This document shows, piece after piece, positions 17,234 through 26,722 of a stretch of DNA of 64,000 bases. How positions within the stretch are numbered: position 1 is the stretch's first letter; each line of letters begins with the position of its first letter. A program made the position numbers and the translations under genes. The DNA is taken from positions 124,001 through 188,000 of the forward strand of contig JABSPZ010000010.1 in assembly GCA_013213785.1 (NCBI GenBank), read 5' to 3'. The DNA is from Henriciella sp. GTDB lineage: Bacteria > Pseudomonadota > Alphaproteobacteria > Caulobacterales > Hyphomonadaceae. The notes below the pieces were generated by a model. That model had not been told where the DNA came from. It saw only the letters and a list, made by a program, of their open reading frames with translations, and did not search any database.

Positions 17234-18162
17234 TCGAACAGTTTCGAGACGCTCTCATTGTTCGCAATGCGGCGGATCGCTTCGCCAAGCAGAGGCGCGA
17301 CAGAGAGCACGCGTAGCTTCTTAGACTTCAGATCGTCGGCTTCAGGCTGGATCGTATTGCAGATCACGAGCTCGTCCATCACCGACTTCTCGATCCGGCC
17401 AACCGCATTGTTCGAAAGAACGCCGTGCGTGATATAGGCGCTGACCGAGGTCGCGCCTTTTTCTTTCAGCGCCGCCGCCGCGTTACACAAGGTGCCGCCT
17501 GAGTCGCAGATATCGTCCACGAGGATACATTTACGGCCATCGACATCGCCGATGATGTTCATAACCTCTGACTTTCCAGCTTCCGGACGGCGCTTATCGA
17601 CGATGGCCAGGTCAGCGCCAATCCGCTTCGCGAAGGACCGCGCGCGAACGACACCGCCAACATCTGGGGAGACCACCATCAGGGGATCTTTGCCTGCGCT
17701 GCGCTGGATATCATCCACCATGACCGGCAGCGCGATCATATTGTCGGTGGGAATATCAAAGAAGCCTTGGATCTGACCGGCATGCAAATCCATGGTCAAA
17801 ACCCGGTCTGTGCCGGCGGCTGAAATCAAATTAGCGACCAGTTTCGCTGAAATCGGTGTCCGCCCGTCTGTCTTACGGTCCTGACGCGCATAGCCGAAAT
17901 ACGGAATGACCGCTGTGATACGCGCCGCCGACGCCCGGCGCAGCGCATCAATACAGATCAGCAATTCCATCAAATTGTCATTGGCCGGGCGAGAGGTCGA
18001 TTGGATGATGAATACATCCTCGCCGCGAACATTCTCATTGATCCGGACGAAGATCTCATTGTCTGCGAAGTTTTTAACCTCGGCATCTGTGAGGGGACAA
18101 TCGAGATGGTCCGCAATCGCCTCAGCCAGAGGACGATTTGCATTGCAGGAAATGAGTTTCAT
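17230..18162 (-). CDS. prs: ribose-phosphate pyrophosphokinase
   Basis: Makes PRPP from ribose-5-phosphate and ATP for nucleotide, histidine and tryptophan synthesis. The 310-aa protein starts [17 protein letters not shown] and contains FGYARQDRK, the PRPP-binding loop [14 protein letters not shown], and [12 protein letters not shown]. The frame continues 51 codons upstream of the chosen ATG, but those codons have no family similarity. It follows mtnP at 37 bp on the same strand, which places phosphorolytic sugar recycling next to PRPP synthesis. Confidence 0.96.
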   Translation of the reverse strand: MKLISCNANRPLAEAIADHLDCPLTDAEVKNFADNEIFVRINENVRGEDVFIIQSTSRPANDNLMELLICIDALRRASAARITAVIPYFGYARQDRKTDGRTPISAKLVANLISAAGTDRVLTMDLHAGQIQGFFDIPTDNMIALPVMVDDIQRSAGKDPLMVVSPDVGGVVRARSFAKRIGADLAIVDKRRPEAGKSEVMNIIGDVDGRKCILVDDICDSGGTLCNAAAALKEKGATSVSAYITHGVLSNNAVGRIEKSVMDELVICNTIQPEADDLKSKKLRVLSVAPLLGEAIRRIANNESVSKLFD

Positions 18163-18199
18163 CGGATTGCCGCCTTTGCCCTGATCACCTGTCTCAGGC

Positions 18200-19150
18200 T
18201 TAAAGACGAAGGCCCGCTGAGTCGCAAGATGACTCTTCTGTGAAGCTGCGGGTTTTGTCAGTCGGTGTGACTTGGTTGCCGAGCACGCGCCCTGCGACCG
18301 CGTCGAGTTTTGCAACCACGGTTAGATCCCGCGCCTCTGGAGCGGTGATCATGGCATAGTCGAGACAGGTCTCGATACCCTGAGGTGACGGTGTCCGCGG
18401 GACACCCTGCAACGCGGCGGCGAGTTGTCCGACAGTGGCTTTCGCCTTGGCGGTGTTTGCCGCCATGATTTCCAGGACATTGGTCACTTCAACGTGATCC
18501 TCATCGGCGCGCCAGCAATCATAATCTGTGACCATCGCAATCGTCGCATAAGGCAGCTCAGCTTCGCGGGCGAGCTTGGCCTCGGGCATATTGGTCATGC
18601 CGATGACGTCGCAATTCCACTGGCGATAGAGCTGGCTCTCGGCGCGGGATGAAAATTGCGGGCCTTCCATCGTAAGATAGGTCCCGCCCGTATGGACATT
18701 TGCACCCGCGTCTTTCGCGGCAGCCTCGGCAAGGCCAGAGAGTCGCGAGCAAATCGGCTCCGCCACAGACACATGTGCGACCATGCCCGGACCAAAGAAA
18801 GTCTTCTCCCGCGCGAATGTGCGATCGATAAACTGATCGACCATGACGAAATCACCTGGCGCATATTGCTCTTGTAGGGATCCGCAAGCCGAGATGGAGA
18901 GCACATCGGTGCAGCCGAGGCGCTTCAAGGCATCAATGTTGGCTTGGTAAGGCACGGTTGAAGGCGTCAGCCTGTGGCCTTTGCCGTGGCGCGGTAGAAA
19001 AACAAATTCCACATCGCCGACATGCCCTCGGACCAGCGTGTCAGACGGGTCGCCCCACGGGGTTTCGACCGTAACTTCTCTGGCCTCTTCTAGGCCATCA
19101 ATCTCATATAGGCCAGAGCCACCAATGACTCCGATCACCCAATTGCTCAT
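18200..19150 (-). CDS. mtnP: S-methyl-5'-thioadenosine phosphorylase
   Basis: Cleaves methylthioadenosine to adenine and methylthioribose-1-phosphate. Family marks are the GVIGGSGLY phosphate loop at the N-terminus, [34 protein letters not shown], and [19 protein letters not shown]. Start at MSNWVIG; the frame extends 19 codons further upstream without similarity. At 316 aa it carries a roughly 20-residue polar tail ([14 protein letters not shown]) beyond the usual end, which runs up to the prs leader. Confidence 0.94.
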   Translation of the reverse strand: MSNWVIGVIGGSGLYEIDGLEEAREVTVETPWGDPSDTLVRGHVGDVEFVFLPRHGKGHRLTPSTVPYQANIDALKRLGCTDVLSISACGSLQEQYAPGDFVMVDQFIDRTFAREKTFFGPGMVAHVSVAEPICSRLSGLAEAAAKDAGANVHTGGTYLTMEGPQFSSRAESQLYRQWNCDVIGMTNMPEAKLAREAELPYATIAMVTDYDCWRADEDHVEVTNVLEIMAANTAKAKATVGQLAAALQGVPRTPSPQGIETCLDYAMITAPEARDLTVVAKLDAVAGRVLGNQVTPTDKTRSFTEESSCDSAGLRL

Positions 19151-19171
19151 GTCTATCCCCAAATGCAACGA

Positions 19172-19200
19172 CCCCACTCTTGGAGCAATCCAGAGCGGGG
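19172..19200 (-). terminator. GC-rich hairpin after petC
   Basis: Imperfect stem CCCC/GGGG plus CTC/GAG plus TGGA/TCCA, closed by a GCAA (GNRA) tetraloop, located 36 bp after the petC stop. The T-rich tail is weak, so factor-independent termination is uncertain; it may instead protect the pet mRNA 3' end. Confidence 0.4.
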
Positions 19201-19235
19201 CCGTCAATTCACATCACTGTGTTAGATTAGAACAC

Positions 19236-20177
19236 TTAGTGCGCAACGTTTCTCCAGATCCGCTTGTAAGAGAACCAAAGCAGGATCGATAGAAGCACGA
19301 GATAGATCATAACAGGCAGCGCCAAAGACTTACGCTGGCCTTGTTTTGGATCGCCCGCCCATTGCAGGAACTGAGCAACGTCATACGCCATTTGCGAGGT
19401 CGTTGCTTCGGTTCCGTCAATATACTCAACGCGGCCTTCTGGCAGCTGCGGTGCCATGGCGAGGAAGCCGCCATAAGGCACGTGGCGTGGATCACCATCC
19501 CATTGCGGGGTCGCGTCACCGGCAAAGTACGGGTTGTAGTAGAGACCGGTTGGCTGGGTCAGCGTTCCGACCGTTTCGCCATCGTCGAACTCGATATAGT
19601 TCACGTTCAGGCCGTCTTCGCCGACTTTGGTTTTGATCTTGTCGTCTTTGTACCCGGTCATCAGTGAGTAGATGTAAGACGCGCCTTCGCCTTCAGCACC
19701 GTGACCACGGGCCTTGGTGATGACGGAGAGGTCTGGTGGCATCGCGCCGCCATTCGCAGCCATCGCCGCTTGATCGTTCGGGTATGGCGACCGGAATGTG
19801 TCCGCTGGGATCGCTGGGCGATAAACTGGGTCGCCATTCTCATCCGGATTTGGATCGAGAATTTCAACTTCAGCCGCAATCGCTTTTACGAGCGGGTTGT
19901 CATTCGCGTTTGGATACTCATCGCTATAGAATGGGCCACCTTTCTCACCGAGGTTCCGGTAAGAGAGAAGCTTCATGCCGTGGCAAGACGAGCAGACTTC
20001 TTTGTAGACCTGGAAGCCGCGCTGGACGCTTTCGCTATCAAGCTGACCAGCTGGGACCTTCGCAAAAGGCCAACCTTCGTCTGGACCATGCGCATGCTTA
20101 GCGCCGCCAGCTGCGTGAGCGGTCAGGCCAAGAGCCATCGCGCCAAGACCTACGAGGAGAGGACGGAAGAGTTTCAT
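19236..20177 (-). CDS. petC: cytochrome c1 of the bc1 complex
   Basis: Membrane-anchored c-type cytochrome that passes electrons from the Rieske protein to soluble or membrane cytochrome c. It has a Sec signal peptide (about residues 1-23), heme attachment CSSCH (62-66), a later methionine-bearing MPPDLS element, and a C-terminal anchor helix (about 285-304). Length (313 aa) is a little longer than mitochondrial forms, with an insertion in the middle rich in D and N. Last gene of petABC. Confidence 0.95.
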   Translation of the reverse strand: MKLFRPLLVGLGAMALGLTAHAAGGAKHAHGPDEGWPFAKVPAGQLDSESVQRGFQVYKEVCSSCHGMKLLSYRNLGEKGGPFYSDEYPNANDNPLVKAIAAEVEILDPNPDENGDPVYRPAIPADTFRSPYPNDQAAMAANGGAMPPDLSVITKARGHGAEGEGASYIYSLMTGYKDDKIKTKVGEDGLNVNYIEFDDGETVGTLTQPTGLYYNPYFAGDATPQWDGDPRHVPYGGFLAMAPQLPEGRVEYIDGTEATTSQMAYDVAQFLQWAGDPKQGQRKSLALPVMIYLVLLSILLWFSYKRIWRNVAH

Positions 20178-20189
20178 ATCCGTATATCC

Positions 20190-21632
20190 TTATTCGGCTG
20201 GCGCCGCCGCGGGCGCATCATGTCCTAGAATGGACTGGTGGATGGAGTCAGGCTCGCCTTTTGGACGTTCTCTCAGACCCAGGATTGGCAGGATCAAGAG
20301 GAAGTAGGCGAAATAGTAAGCCGTCATGATTTGCGACAGGTGCAGGAAGCGGAACGCAGGAGCGGCCTGAACGGCGAGCGATGCGGTTGCGCCTGCAGCT
20401 GTTTGCTCATCGCGGAACTGCGCAGCCGGTGCGTACTCTTCAAAGACACGGGTGCCTTCGATGCCAGCGACATCTGTGTAGCTAACCACGAGCTTGTCTT
20501 CGCCCATAGAGATCACAGGATCGTCTGGGTTCGACGCGCCGCACCAGCTCAGCAATAAGCAGGCGACGACAAAGCCGAAGAAGAACTGCTTTGCGACAGG
20601 GCGATAGCGCATGGACTTCACTTTAGACGTGTCGAGCCATGGCAGCAGGAACAGAACTGCGATCGCACCGAACATAAAGATCACACCGAGCAGTTTCGCT
20701 TCGATCGGACCGATATTGAACGTGATCGCCCGCAGGATCGCGTAGAATGGCAACAGATACCATTCCGGCACGATGTGCGCTGGCGTGACCAGTGGGTTCG
20801 CTTCGATATAGTTATCTGCGTGGCCAAGAACGTTTGGCGCGTAGAAGACAAACACTGCGAAGATGATCAGGAAGACCACGATCGCGAAACCGTCTTTCAC
20901 CGTGTAATACGGGTGGAACGGGATGGTGTCTTTCTCGACGTCCTGAACTTCTTTACCGGTTGGGTTATTGTTCCCTGGAACGTGCAGCGCCCAGATGTGC
21001 AGGATCACAACACCCGCAATCATGAACGGCAGCAAATAGTGCAGTGAGAAGAAGCGTTGCAGCGTCTGGTTGCCAACAGATGGTCCACCCATCAGCCAGC
21101 TTTGGATGCCTTCGCCAACCAGTGGGATTGCGCCAAACAGGTTGATGATCACGTTCGCACCGTGCAGAGACATTTGTCCCCATGGGAGCATATAGCCAAG
21201 GAATGCTGTCGCCATCATCAGCAGGAAGATTACACAGCCAAGCAGCCACAGAACTTCGCGCGGTGCTTTGTAAGAACCGTAATATAGACCGCGGAACATG
21301 TGCACATAAACTGCGAGGAAGAACATCGACGCGCCGACCATGTGAATGTTACGGATCAACCAGCCAAACGGCACGTCCCGCATAATCCGTTCAACTGAGC
21401 CAAAAGCCTCGTTGACGGTGGCGGTATAGTGCATGGCCAGGACCACGCCGGTAATGATTTGAATGGCCAGACAGACTGCGAGAATTCCGCCGAAAGTGTA
21501 CCAGTAGTTCAGGTTTTTCGGGGTTGGAAAATCGACAAAGCTGTCATGGGCGAGGCGAATGATCGGCAGGCGATCATCAAGCCATTTTTCGATGCCAGTA
21601 TTTGGCTTGTAGGTGGACTCGTGTCCGCTCAT
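20190..21632 (-). CDS. petB: cytochrome b of the bc1 complex
   Basis: Quinol oxidation/reduction subunit carrying the two b hemes. Family hallmarks include the histidine-bearing helices ([10 protein letters not shown] and the later [20 protein letters not shown]), [10 protein letters not shown], and the [13 protein letters not shown] quinol site motif. At 480 aa it is longer than typical alphaproteobacterial forms of about 430-445. The extra length is a polar, acidic stretch of roughly 50 residues between the last two hydrophobic regions (after WCGASNPDD, before FRFLHLSQI). Middle gene of petABC, 18 bp after petA. Confidence 0.96.
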   Translation of the reverse strand: MSGHESTYKPNTGIEKWLDDRLPIIRLAHDSFVDFPTPKNLNYWYTFGGILAVCLAIQIITGVVLAMHYTATVNEAFGSVERIMRDVPFGWLIRNIHMVGASMFFLAVYVHMFRGLYYGSYKAPREVLWLLGCVIFLLMMATAFLGYMLPWGQMSLHGANVIINLFGAIPLVGEGIQSWLMGGPSVGNQTLQRFFSLHYLLPFMIAGVVILHIWALHVPGNNNPTGKEVQDVEKDTIPFHPYYTVKDGFAIVVFLIIFAVFVFYAPNVLGHADNYIEANPLVTPAHIVPEWYLLPFYAILRAITFNIGPIEAKLLGVIFMFGAIAVLFLLPWLDTSKVKSMRYRPVAKQFFFGFVVACLLLSWCGASNPDDPVISMGEDKLVVSYTDVAGIEGTRVFEEYAPAAQFRDEQTAAGATASLAVQAAPAFRFLHLSQIMTAYYFAYFLLILPILGLRERPKGEPDSIHQSILGHDAPAAAPAE

Positions 21633-21650
21633 CGGTCTCTTGTCCTTCCT

Positions 21651-22220
21651 TTAGAGTGAAATCTTTACGAGCGTCGAGCTGACCCACTCGTAATCTGGAA
21701 CGGGTAGGTTGGACGGCGCTGGGCCTTTCCGGATCCGGCCAGAAGTATCGTAATGCGAGCCGTGACATGGGCAGTACCAACCGCCATATTCACCGACGCT
21801 GCCTTGTGCTGGGCCAACCGGCACACACCCGAGGTGGGTACACGCGCCAGACGTAATCAGAATGGCTGGGTTCCGCGTTCCATCTGGAAGTTGGACCAAG
21901 CGATCTTCGTCTGACTCGGGATCTGGAAGCTTTGCGACGTCGGTATTGACCGCCGCAGCAACCTCTTCCGGGGTGCGGTGACGCAAGAAGAACGGCTTAC
22001 CGCCGATCAGCACGCGAATTTCGCCGCCCATTGGGATTTTCGAGATATCGACTTCCAGGCTAGACGCCGCCTTGGTGTCGCCTGCCGCATTCATCTGGTC
22101 GATGAGTGGGTAAGCCACCAGGCCGGCACCGCCGACAGTCGCTGCAATTGTTGCGATATGGATGAAATCCCGGCGGTCTTCATCAACCTGTTCCGGGGCC
22201 GTCGTATCAGATGCGCTCAC
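21651..22220 (-). CDS. petA: Rieske iron-sulfur subunit of the bc1 complex
   Basis: Carries the mobile [2Fe-2S] cluster that oxidises ubiquinol. Cluster motifs CTHLGC (127-132) and CPCHGSH (150-156) are intact. The N-terminus has the DRRDFIH twin-arginine-like start and a single hydrophobic helix (about 23-43), as expected for the Tat-dependent anchor of this protein. Start codon is GTG at 22220 behind an AAGGA site. First gene of petABC; divergent from hemF. Confidence 0.95.
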   Translation of the reverse strand: MSASDTTAPEQVDEDRRDFIHIATIAATVGGAGLVAYPLIDQMNAAGDTKAASSLEVDISKIPMGGEIRVLIGGKPFFLRHRTPEEVAAAVNTDVAKLPDPESDEDRLVQLPDGTRNPAILITSGACTHLGCVPVGPAQGSVGEYGGWYCPCHGSHYDTSGRIRKGPAPSNLPVPDYEWVSSTLVKISL

Positions 22221-22280
22221 GTCTTCAATTCCTTCGGCACTGCTTTGCAGCCTAAATACACAGATTGGGTAAAAGCATCA

Positions 22281-22299
22281 TTGCGGCGCAGCGCCGCAA
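22281..22299. promoter_or_regulatory. 9+1+9 palindrome upstream of petA
   Basis: TTGCGGCGC and GCGCCGCAA flank a single A, about 60 bp before the petA start and 170 bp before hemF. With a one-base centre it is better suited to binding a protein dimer than to forming an RNA hairpin. A second dyad, GCGGTT-GA-AACCGC, lies at 22352-22365. The regulator is unknown. Confidence 0.4.
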
Positions 22300-22468
22300 G
22301 TCTCCTCCCCGATATTCTTGCCCGCCTAGCCTGCCTCGCGTCTGATTTCAAGCGGTTGAAACCGCGCAGGATGCGACACAATTTCCTAAGCAGCTAAGGG
22401 ACTTTACCGATAGGGTTCCGCACAACACAGTTCTAGCGCTGCCGCAGACTTAACAGTAGAGACCCCTC

Positions 22469-23347
22469 ATGACCGAGCTAGAAACCCAAAAGCAACGTGC
22501 AGCGACCTGGTTTAAAAGCCTTCAGGACGACATCATCGCCCGCTTTGAAGCCTTGGAAGACGAAGCAGACCGGCCACTTTACACCGGCGCCCCAGGCCGG
22601 TTTGAAAAGACAGAATGGTCCCGCGGCGACGGCAGCGAAGATCTGGGCGGCGGCCGTATGGCAATCATGCGCGGCAAATTTTTCGAGAAAGTCGGTGTCC
22701 ACTTTTCCGAGGTCTATGGATCATTTTCCGAAGCCTTTCGAGCGCAAATTCCAGGCGCGCACGAATCAGATGGGCGCTTCTGGGCGGCTGGCGTTTCGCT
22801 GATCGCGCACTTGCACAACCCCCGCGTTCCAGCCGTGCATATGAACACACGCATGCTGGTGACATCCGAAAGCTGGTTTGGCGGCGGCGGTGATCTCACC
22901 CCACTCCTCGATCATCAGCGAAAGCCAGACTTCCCGGATACGGTCGACTTCCACGCCGCAATGAAAGCGGCTTGCGACCCTTATGATGAAAGCTGGTACC
23001 CAGACTTCAAAGAAAGATGCGACGCCTATTTCCACTTAGCGCACCGCGATGAGCCGCGCGGAACGGGCGGAATCTTCTATGACCGTCACAATACCGGCGA
23101 TTGGGAACGTGACTTTGCCTTTACGCAGGGGGTCGGAAAACAGTTCGCAGAGATCTACCCCAAACTGGCGCGCCGCCGCATGAATGAAGGCTGGACCGAA
23201 GCGGAGCGTGATGAGCAGCTGATCCGGCGCGGGCGCTATGTTGAATTCAACTTGCTCTACGATCGCGGCACCACGTTTGGTCTTAAGACCGGCGGCAATG
23301 TAACGAGCATTCTCTCCTCCATGCCCCCCGTTGTGAAATGGCCGTGA
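22469..23347 (+). CDS. hemF: oxygen-dependent coproporphyrinogen III oxidase
   Basis: Converts coproporphyrinogen III to protoporphyrinogen IX in heme synthesis using O2. The 292-aa protein shows the family signature FGGGGDLTP, the conserved [19 protein letters not shown], and the [15 protein letters not shown] block near the C-terminus. It is followed 44 bp later by tspO, a porphyrin-binding membrane protein, and lies opposite the heme-rich bc1 genes. Confidence 0.97.
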   Translation: MTELETQKQRAATWFKSLQDDIIARFEALEDEADRPLYTGAPGRFEKTEWSRGDGSEDLGGGRMAIMRGKFFEKVGVHFSEVYGSFSEAFRAQIPGAHESDGRFWAAGVSLIAHLHNPRVPAVHMNTRMLVTSESWFGGGGDLTPLLDHQRKPDFPDTVDFHAAMKAACDPYDESWYPDFKERCDAYFHLAHRDEPRGTGGIFYDRHNTGDWERDFAFTQGVGKQFAEIYPKLARRRMNEGWTEAERDEQLIRRGRYVEFNLLYDRGTTFGLKTGGNVTSILSSMPPVVKWP

Positions 23348-23391
23348 AACACCCCGCTGACGAATCTAAAGTGAGCTGATACGCTTGGACG

Positions 23392-23877
23392 ATGACCCAA
23401 GCTCGCCCTGCTACCGTAATGACTGTTTTGATTGCAATCATGACGGCGGCAACCGCTGGGCTTGGCGCAGCGGTTTCAGGCGGCAGCGCAGATGTCTGGT
23501 ACTTCGCGCTTGAAAAACCTGGCCTCACGCCGCCCGATATTATCTTTGCGGTGGTTTGGCCGATCCTGTTCGTTTTGATGGCGTTCGGCGCGGTCTTGGT
23601 GCGGATCAAAGCCGAGAGCTTTGCCGCATGCTCAGCAGCGCTCGGCCTTTATTTCACGCAACTCGCGCTGAACCTGTCCTGGAGCTGGCTTTTCTTCGGA
23701 TTCCACCAAGTGCTGATCTCGATGATCGTCTTGGCGGCGCTTTGGGTTCTTATCCTCGCGATGATGCGATCTTTCTCTAAACACTCGAAAGCCGCCGCAA
23801 TTTTGCAGACACCCTATCTGCTGTGGGTCACCTTTGCGGGATATTTGAACGGTTCAATCCTGCTGCTCAACCAATAG
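23392..23877 (+). CDS. tspO: TspO/MBR family membrane protein
   Basis: Five-helix tryptophan-rich protein of the translocator family, which binds porphyrins and steroids and is tied to tetrapyrrole control in alphaproteobacteria. Typical elements are WYFALEKPGLTPPDIIFAVVWPILF and LSWSWLFFGFH. At 161 aa the length is normal. Likely co-transcribed with hemF. Its 3' end overlaps the convergent CCA-transferase gene by 24 bp. Confidence 0.93.
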   Translation: MTQARPATVMTVLIAIMTAATAGLGAAVSGGSADVWYFALEKPGLTPPDIIFAVVWPILFVLMAFGAVLVRIKAESFAACSAALGLYFTQLALNLSWSWLFFGFHQVLISMIVLAALWVLILAMMRSFSKHSKAAAILQTPYLLWVTFAGYLNGSILLLNQ

Positions 23878-25092
23878 CGGCAATAGCGCATCGCGCTCGA
23901 GATAAAAGTCACTCTCGACCCAAATCTTCGCAACACGGCTAAGCGCTTCGCCAATGTCTCGGCCTTTTAGACCTGCCGCCAGCGCATCATCCCCATTGAT
24001 CGGAAACTCTGGCCGACGCCACATTCGGACCGCCGCTAGCAGATCACGCACATCAGCACCGGCAAGCATCGCCCGGTCCACAACGGCTTGTTTGCCGTGC
24101 CAGTACAAGGTTGCCCGCAACTCTTTGGACCTCATGCCGACCGGCTCGGGCAGATTGTCCGCCGCCCACATGGTTAGGCGCGCCGCCTCATCATTCGAGA
24201 GACGCAAAGCCTGCCCGGTTTGCTGAACCGCCAGGGCGGATCGCGGCAGCAAGGACATAATACGCAGCATCGGATCTGGTTGCACGCCCGTGAGCTGCTC
24301 GGTGAGCTCCAAATCATGCAGGCCATCAGCGCCGCGATGCTCGGGCAATACTTCGTCTAGCACGCCGCTAACGCTCATCGCGGTGACGGCCCCGCGCGGC
24401 ATCTCAGCAGCGAGGAGTTTCTTGAACTCTTTCCAAGTCCGCTCTTTCGCGATTTTAGCGAGACCGCTGCGCTGACGTTCACAGGCGGCCAGGCCTTCAG
24501 CATCTATGCCCGCACCATACCAAGCATTGAACCTGAAAAAGCGTAAGATCCTGAGATAATCTTCGCGGAGGCGCTGATCGGCGTCACCGATGAAGATGAC
24601 CCGTCCGGCGAGCGCATCATCAAAACCGCCCCCGACGGGATCAAAGACCTCTCCACTCGGCGCCGCATAAAGCGCGTTCAGGCGGAAGTCACGGCGCTGC
24701 GCATCCTCAGCCCAGTCTTCGGTAAACGCGACCACCGCCCGGCGCCCATCGGTTTCGACATCCCGGCGCAGGCTGGTAATCTCGAACGGTCGATGTTCGA
24801 CAATTGCTGTGACGGTGCCGTGTTCAATCCCGGTTGGGATGGCCCGAATGCCAGCTGTCTCAAGGGCTGCGAGCGTCTCTTCCGGTTTGAGCTGGGTTGC
24901 CAGATCTAGATCGTCGACCGGACGTTCCATGATTGTGTTGCGCACACAACCGCCGACGAAGCGCACGCACTCTTTGCGGGCAGCCTCAAGCGCAGCGATA
25001 ACAGTTTGTGTGGCGTCAGCACGCAGCCAATCAGCGTTCAGAGTCTTCAAGGGTTTCCGCCGTGTCTTCGTCAATCTCAATCGGCGTCCCAT
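23854..25092 (-). CDS. CCA-adding/poly(A) polymerase-type tRNA nucleotidyltransferase
   Basis: Class II nucleotidyltransferase. The active-site region RFVGGCVRNTIMERPVDDLDLAT holds the glycine loop and the two catalytic aspartates (DxD-like), followed by the RRD-type RRDFRLNALY motif and the ERTWKEFKKLL element. Start is uncertain: ATG at 25092 overlaps the upstream gene by 62 bp, while a TTG at 25050 (MKTLNADWL) matches where homologues begin. Cluster with DUF6111, NUDIX and DUF1285 genes is typical of alphaproteobacteria. Whether it adds CCA or A only is not decided by sequence reading. Confidence 0.9.
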   Translation of the reverse strand: MGRRLRLTKTRRKPLKTLNADWLRADATQTVIAALEAARKECVRFVGGCVRNTIMERPVDDLDLATQLKPEETLAALETAGIRAIPTGIEHGTVTAIVEHRPFEITSLRRDVETDGRRAVVAFTEDWAEDAQRRDFRLNALYAAPSGEVFDPVGGGFDDALAGRVIFIGDADQRLREDYLRILRFFRFNAWYGAGIDAEGLAACERQRSGLAKIAKERTWKEFKKLLAAEMPRGAVTAMSVSGVLDEVLPEHRGADGLHDLELTEQLTGVQPDPMLRIMSLLPRSALAVQQTGQALRLSNDEAARLTMWAADNLPEPVGMRSKELRATLYWHGKQAVVDRAMLAGADVRDLLAAVRMWRRPEFPINGDDALAAGLKGRDIGEALSRVAKIWVESDFYLERDALLPLLVEQQD

Positions 25093-25438
25093 CAAAATTA
25101 CGCCGCTCGCCCACGCCTTCTGCGGTCCCGCCTGGGTCTTCGTTGCGTGGAAGTCCGATAGAGCCCAGATTTTTCTCGCACGGATAGGTTTCCCCTGGAA
25201 CGACAACGCCGTCGACAATCTGGCTCGGTCGGTAACATTCATCCCGGCCACCGCGATCAAGCAGGATCAAAATGAGCCAGGATCCAATCGCCAGCACCAG
25301 GCCAGCGCCGAACAAGACGCGAATGGGCCAAGGCTTGCGCCCCTCTTGCTGCGCTTCAGAGATCGCGAGTCGATAGAGCGCGAACAGAATGAACGGAAGC
25401 GCAAAGAGGACAAGCTGAAGTAAGATACGGGGTGCCAC
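25031..25438 (-). CDS. DUF6111-type small membrane protein
   Basis: 135 aa with two hydrophobic helices (about residues 4-25 and 42-62) and a long acidic C-terminal tail ending in DEDTAETLEDSER. The position between the NUDIX and CCA-transferase genes matches a conserved alphaproteobacterial arrangement, where the protein of unknown function is called DUF6111. I assign it by layout and N-terminal pattern (MAPRILLQLVLFALPF). Its 3' end overlaps the CCA gene start. Confidence 0.7.
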   Translation of the reverse strand: MAPRILLQLVLFALPFILFALYRLAISEAQQEGRKPWPIRVLFGAGLVLAIGSWLILILLDRGGRDECYRPSQIVDGVVVPGETYPCEKNLGSIGLPRNEDPGGTAEGVGERRNFDGTPIEIDEDTAETLEDSER

Positions 25439-25450
25439 GCGGCAGTCTCC

Positions 25451-26071
25451 TCAAGAGTCGTATAGATTTGCGTATAGATCACGAATGATCCCCGCCGTCA
25501 CACCCCAGATCCGAAAGCCTTGCCATGGCATTTCGGTGTAGGACCGGTGTTTGCCTTTATAAAAGGCGGTCCCGGTTTGGTGATTGGCGGCATTGAATAA
25601 GAAATCGAGCGGCGCTTCGAACACGTCTGCCACTTCGGTCGGATCGGGCTGGGCTTGGAAATCTGGCGGCAGTACACCGATCACAGGCGTGATCCGAAAC
25701 GCTGTGCCCGTCACATAAGGGGCGGAGCGGGCAACGAGATCCACCGTTTCTGGTACCACGCCCACTTCTTCTTCGGCTTCGCGCAAAGCGGCGGCAACTT
25801 CATCAACATCAACCGGATCTACTTTGCCACCCGGAAAAGCCACTTGGCCGGGATGCGAGGCCATCGTGTCCGGGCGTTTGGTGAGCAAAGCGGTCGGGCC
25901 CTCAAGACGCGGAATGACCGGAATTAAAACCGCCGCCGGACGAATCGATTGGATCCGATCCTCATCGACAAAATCGAGATCACCAACCTCATCCAAACGG
26001 CCATCGCCTTGAATGGGGTCTAAGCGGTCGCTCGCCCGCTGCAAGAAGTCATCGAGGGTTGTAAAACTCAT
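25451..26071 (-). CDS. NUDIX hydrolase, CoA pyrophosphatase type
   Basis: Hydrolyses nucleoside diphosphate derivatives, most likely coenzyme A and its derivatives. The Nudix box is present as GGKVDPVDVDEVAAALREAE followed by EEVGV, preceded by the UPF0035-type lead-in LTKRPDTMASHPGQVAFPGG, which marks the CoA pyrophosphatase branch. Its ATG overlaps the stop of the DUF1285 gene (one base shared), so the two are coupled. Confidence 0.9.
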   Translation of the reverse strand: MSFTTLDDFLQRASDRLDPIQGDGRLDEVGDLDFVDEDRIQSIRPAAVLIPVIPRLEGPTALLTKRPDTMASHPGQVAFPGGKVDPVDVDEVAAALREAEEEVGVVPETVDLVARSAPYVTGTAFRITPVIGVLPPDFQAQPDPTEVADVFEAPLDFLFNAANHQTGTAFYKGKHRSYTEMPWQGFRIWGVTAGIIRDLYANLYDS

Positions 26072-26655
26072 CAGGCGGCAGGCCCTAACGCAAAAAACCG
26101 GCCTTGTGACCAGACGCCAAGCTGTTCAGCGCACCCTTCATAGGCTTCGGCCATATCTGCCAGCTCATAAAAGACCGGGCGGGTGAGTTTGGCTTCCAAC
26201 CCGCCGCGCACCAACACATACGGGCTTGGCTCCTGCGTTTTCGGATCCGTTTCGATCCGCAAAGGCAGGTCCTCACCCGCAAGCACAACGTCGCCGAGGT
26301 TCGTTGTGAAGGCCAATCTCTGGTTCATGCCGGGCTCGCCCACGCGGTCCACGCGGATCGCCGTGAACGGGGCGTCTTCAACATGGACGATGACTTTTTC
26401 ATACGGTGTGACGAGATAAATTTCGCCATCTGGATCCTTGCGCAGGATCCGCGAGAACAGCTTGACCAGGCGCTCACGCTTGATTTTTGAGCCTTCGTGC
26501 CACCAGCTGCCATCGCTGCGAATTTCCATTTGGATATCGCCGCAATTCTGCGGATTCCACAGGTGAACGGGCGGCAAAGGTCCATCAATGCCATCCGGCG
26601 CGATGGCTTTCAAAACCTCTTCCAAGGAAATGACAGATTTTCCATCTGTTTTCAT
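26071..26655 (-). CDS. DUF1285 domain protein
   Basis: 194-aa soluble protein of unknown function. Typical features are PPVHLWNPQNCGDIQMEIRSDGSWWHEG near the N-terminus and RERLVKLFSRILRKDPDGEIYLVTPYEKV. Start at 26655 has a GGAG site; the frame runs upstream into the divergent MoxR gene but without similarity. It heads the DUF1285 - NUDIX - DUF6111 - CCA operon and is divergent from the MoxR gene with 67 bp between. Confidence 0.85.
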   Translation of the reverse strand: MKTDGKSVISLEEVLKAIAPDGIDGPLPPVHLWNPQNCGDIQMEIRSDGSWWHEGSKIKRERLVKLFSRILRKDPDGEIYLVTPYEKVIVHVEDAPFTAIRVDRVGEPGMNQRLAFTTNLGDVVLAGEDLPLRIETDPKTQEPSPYVLVRGGLEAKLTRPVFYELADMAEAYEGCAEQLGVWSQGRFFALGPAA

Positions 26656-26722
26656 GTGGCACTCCGCCTTTTTCTCGCCTAGACCTAATGCGACTGATGT
26701 AGATAGTGAAGATGGAGTGCTC

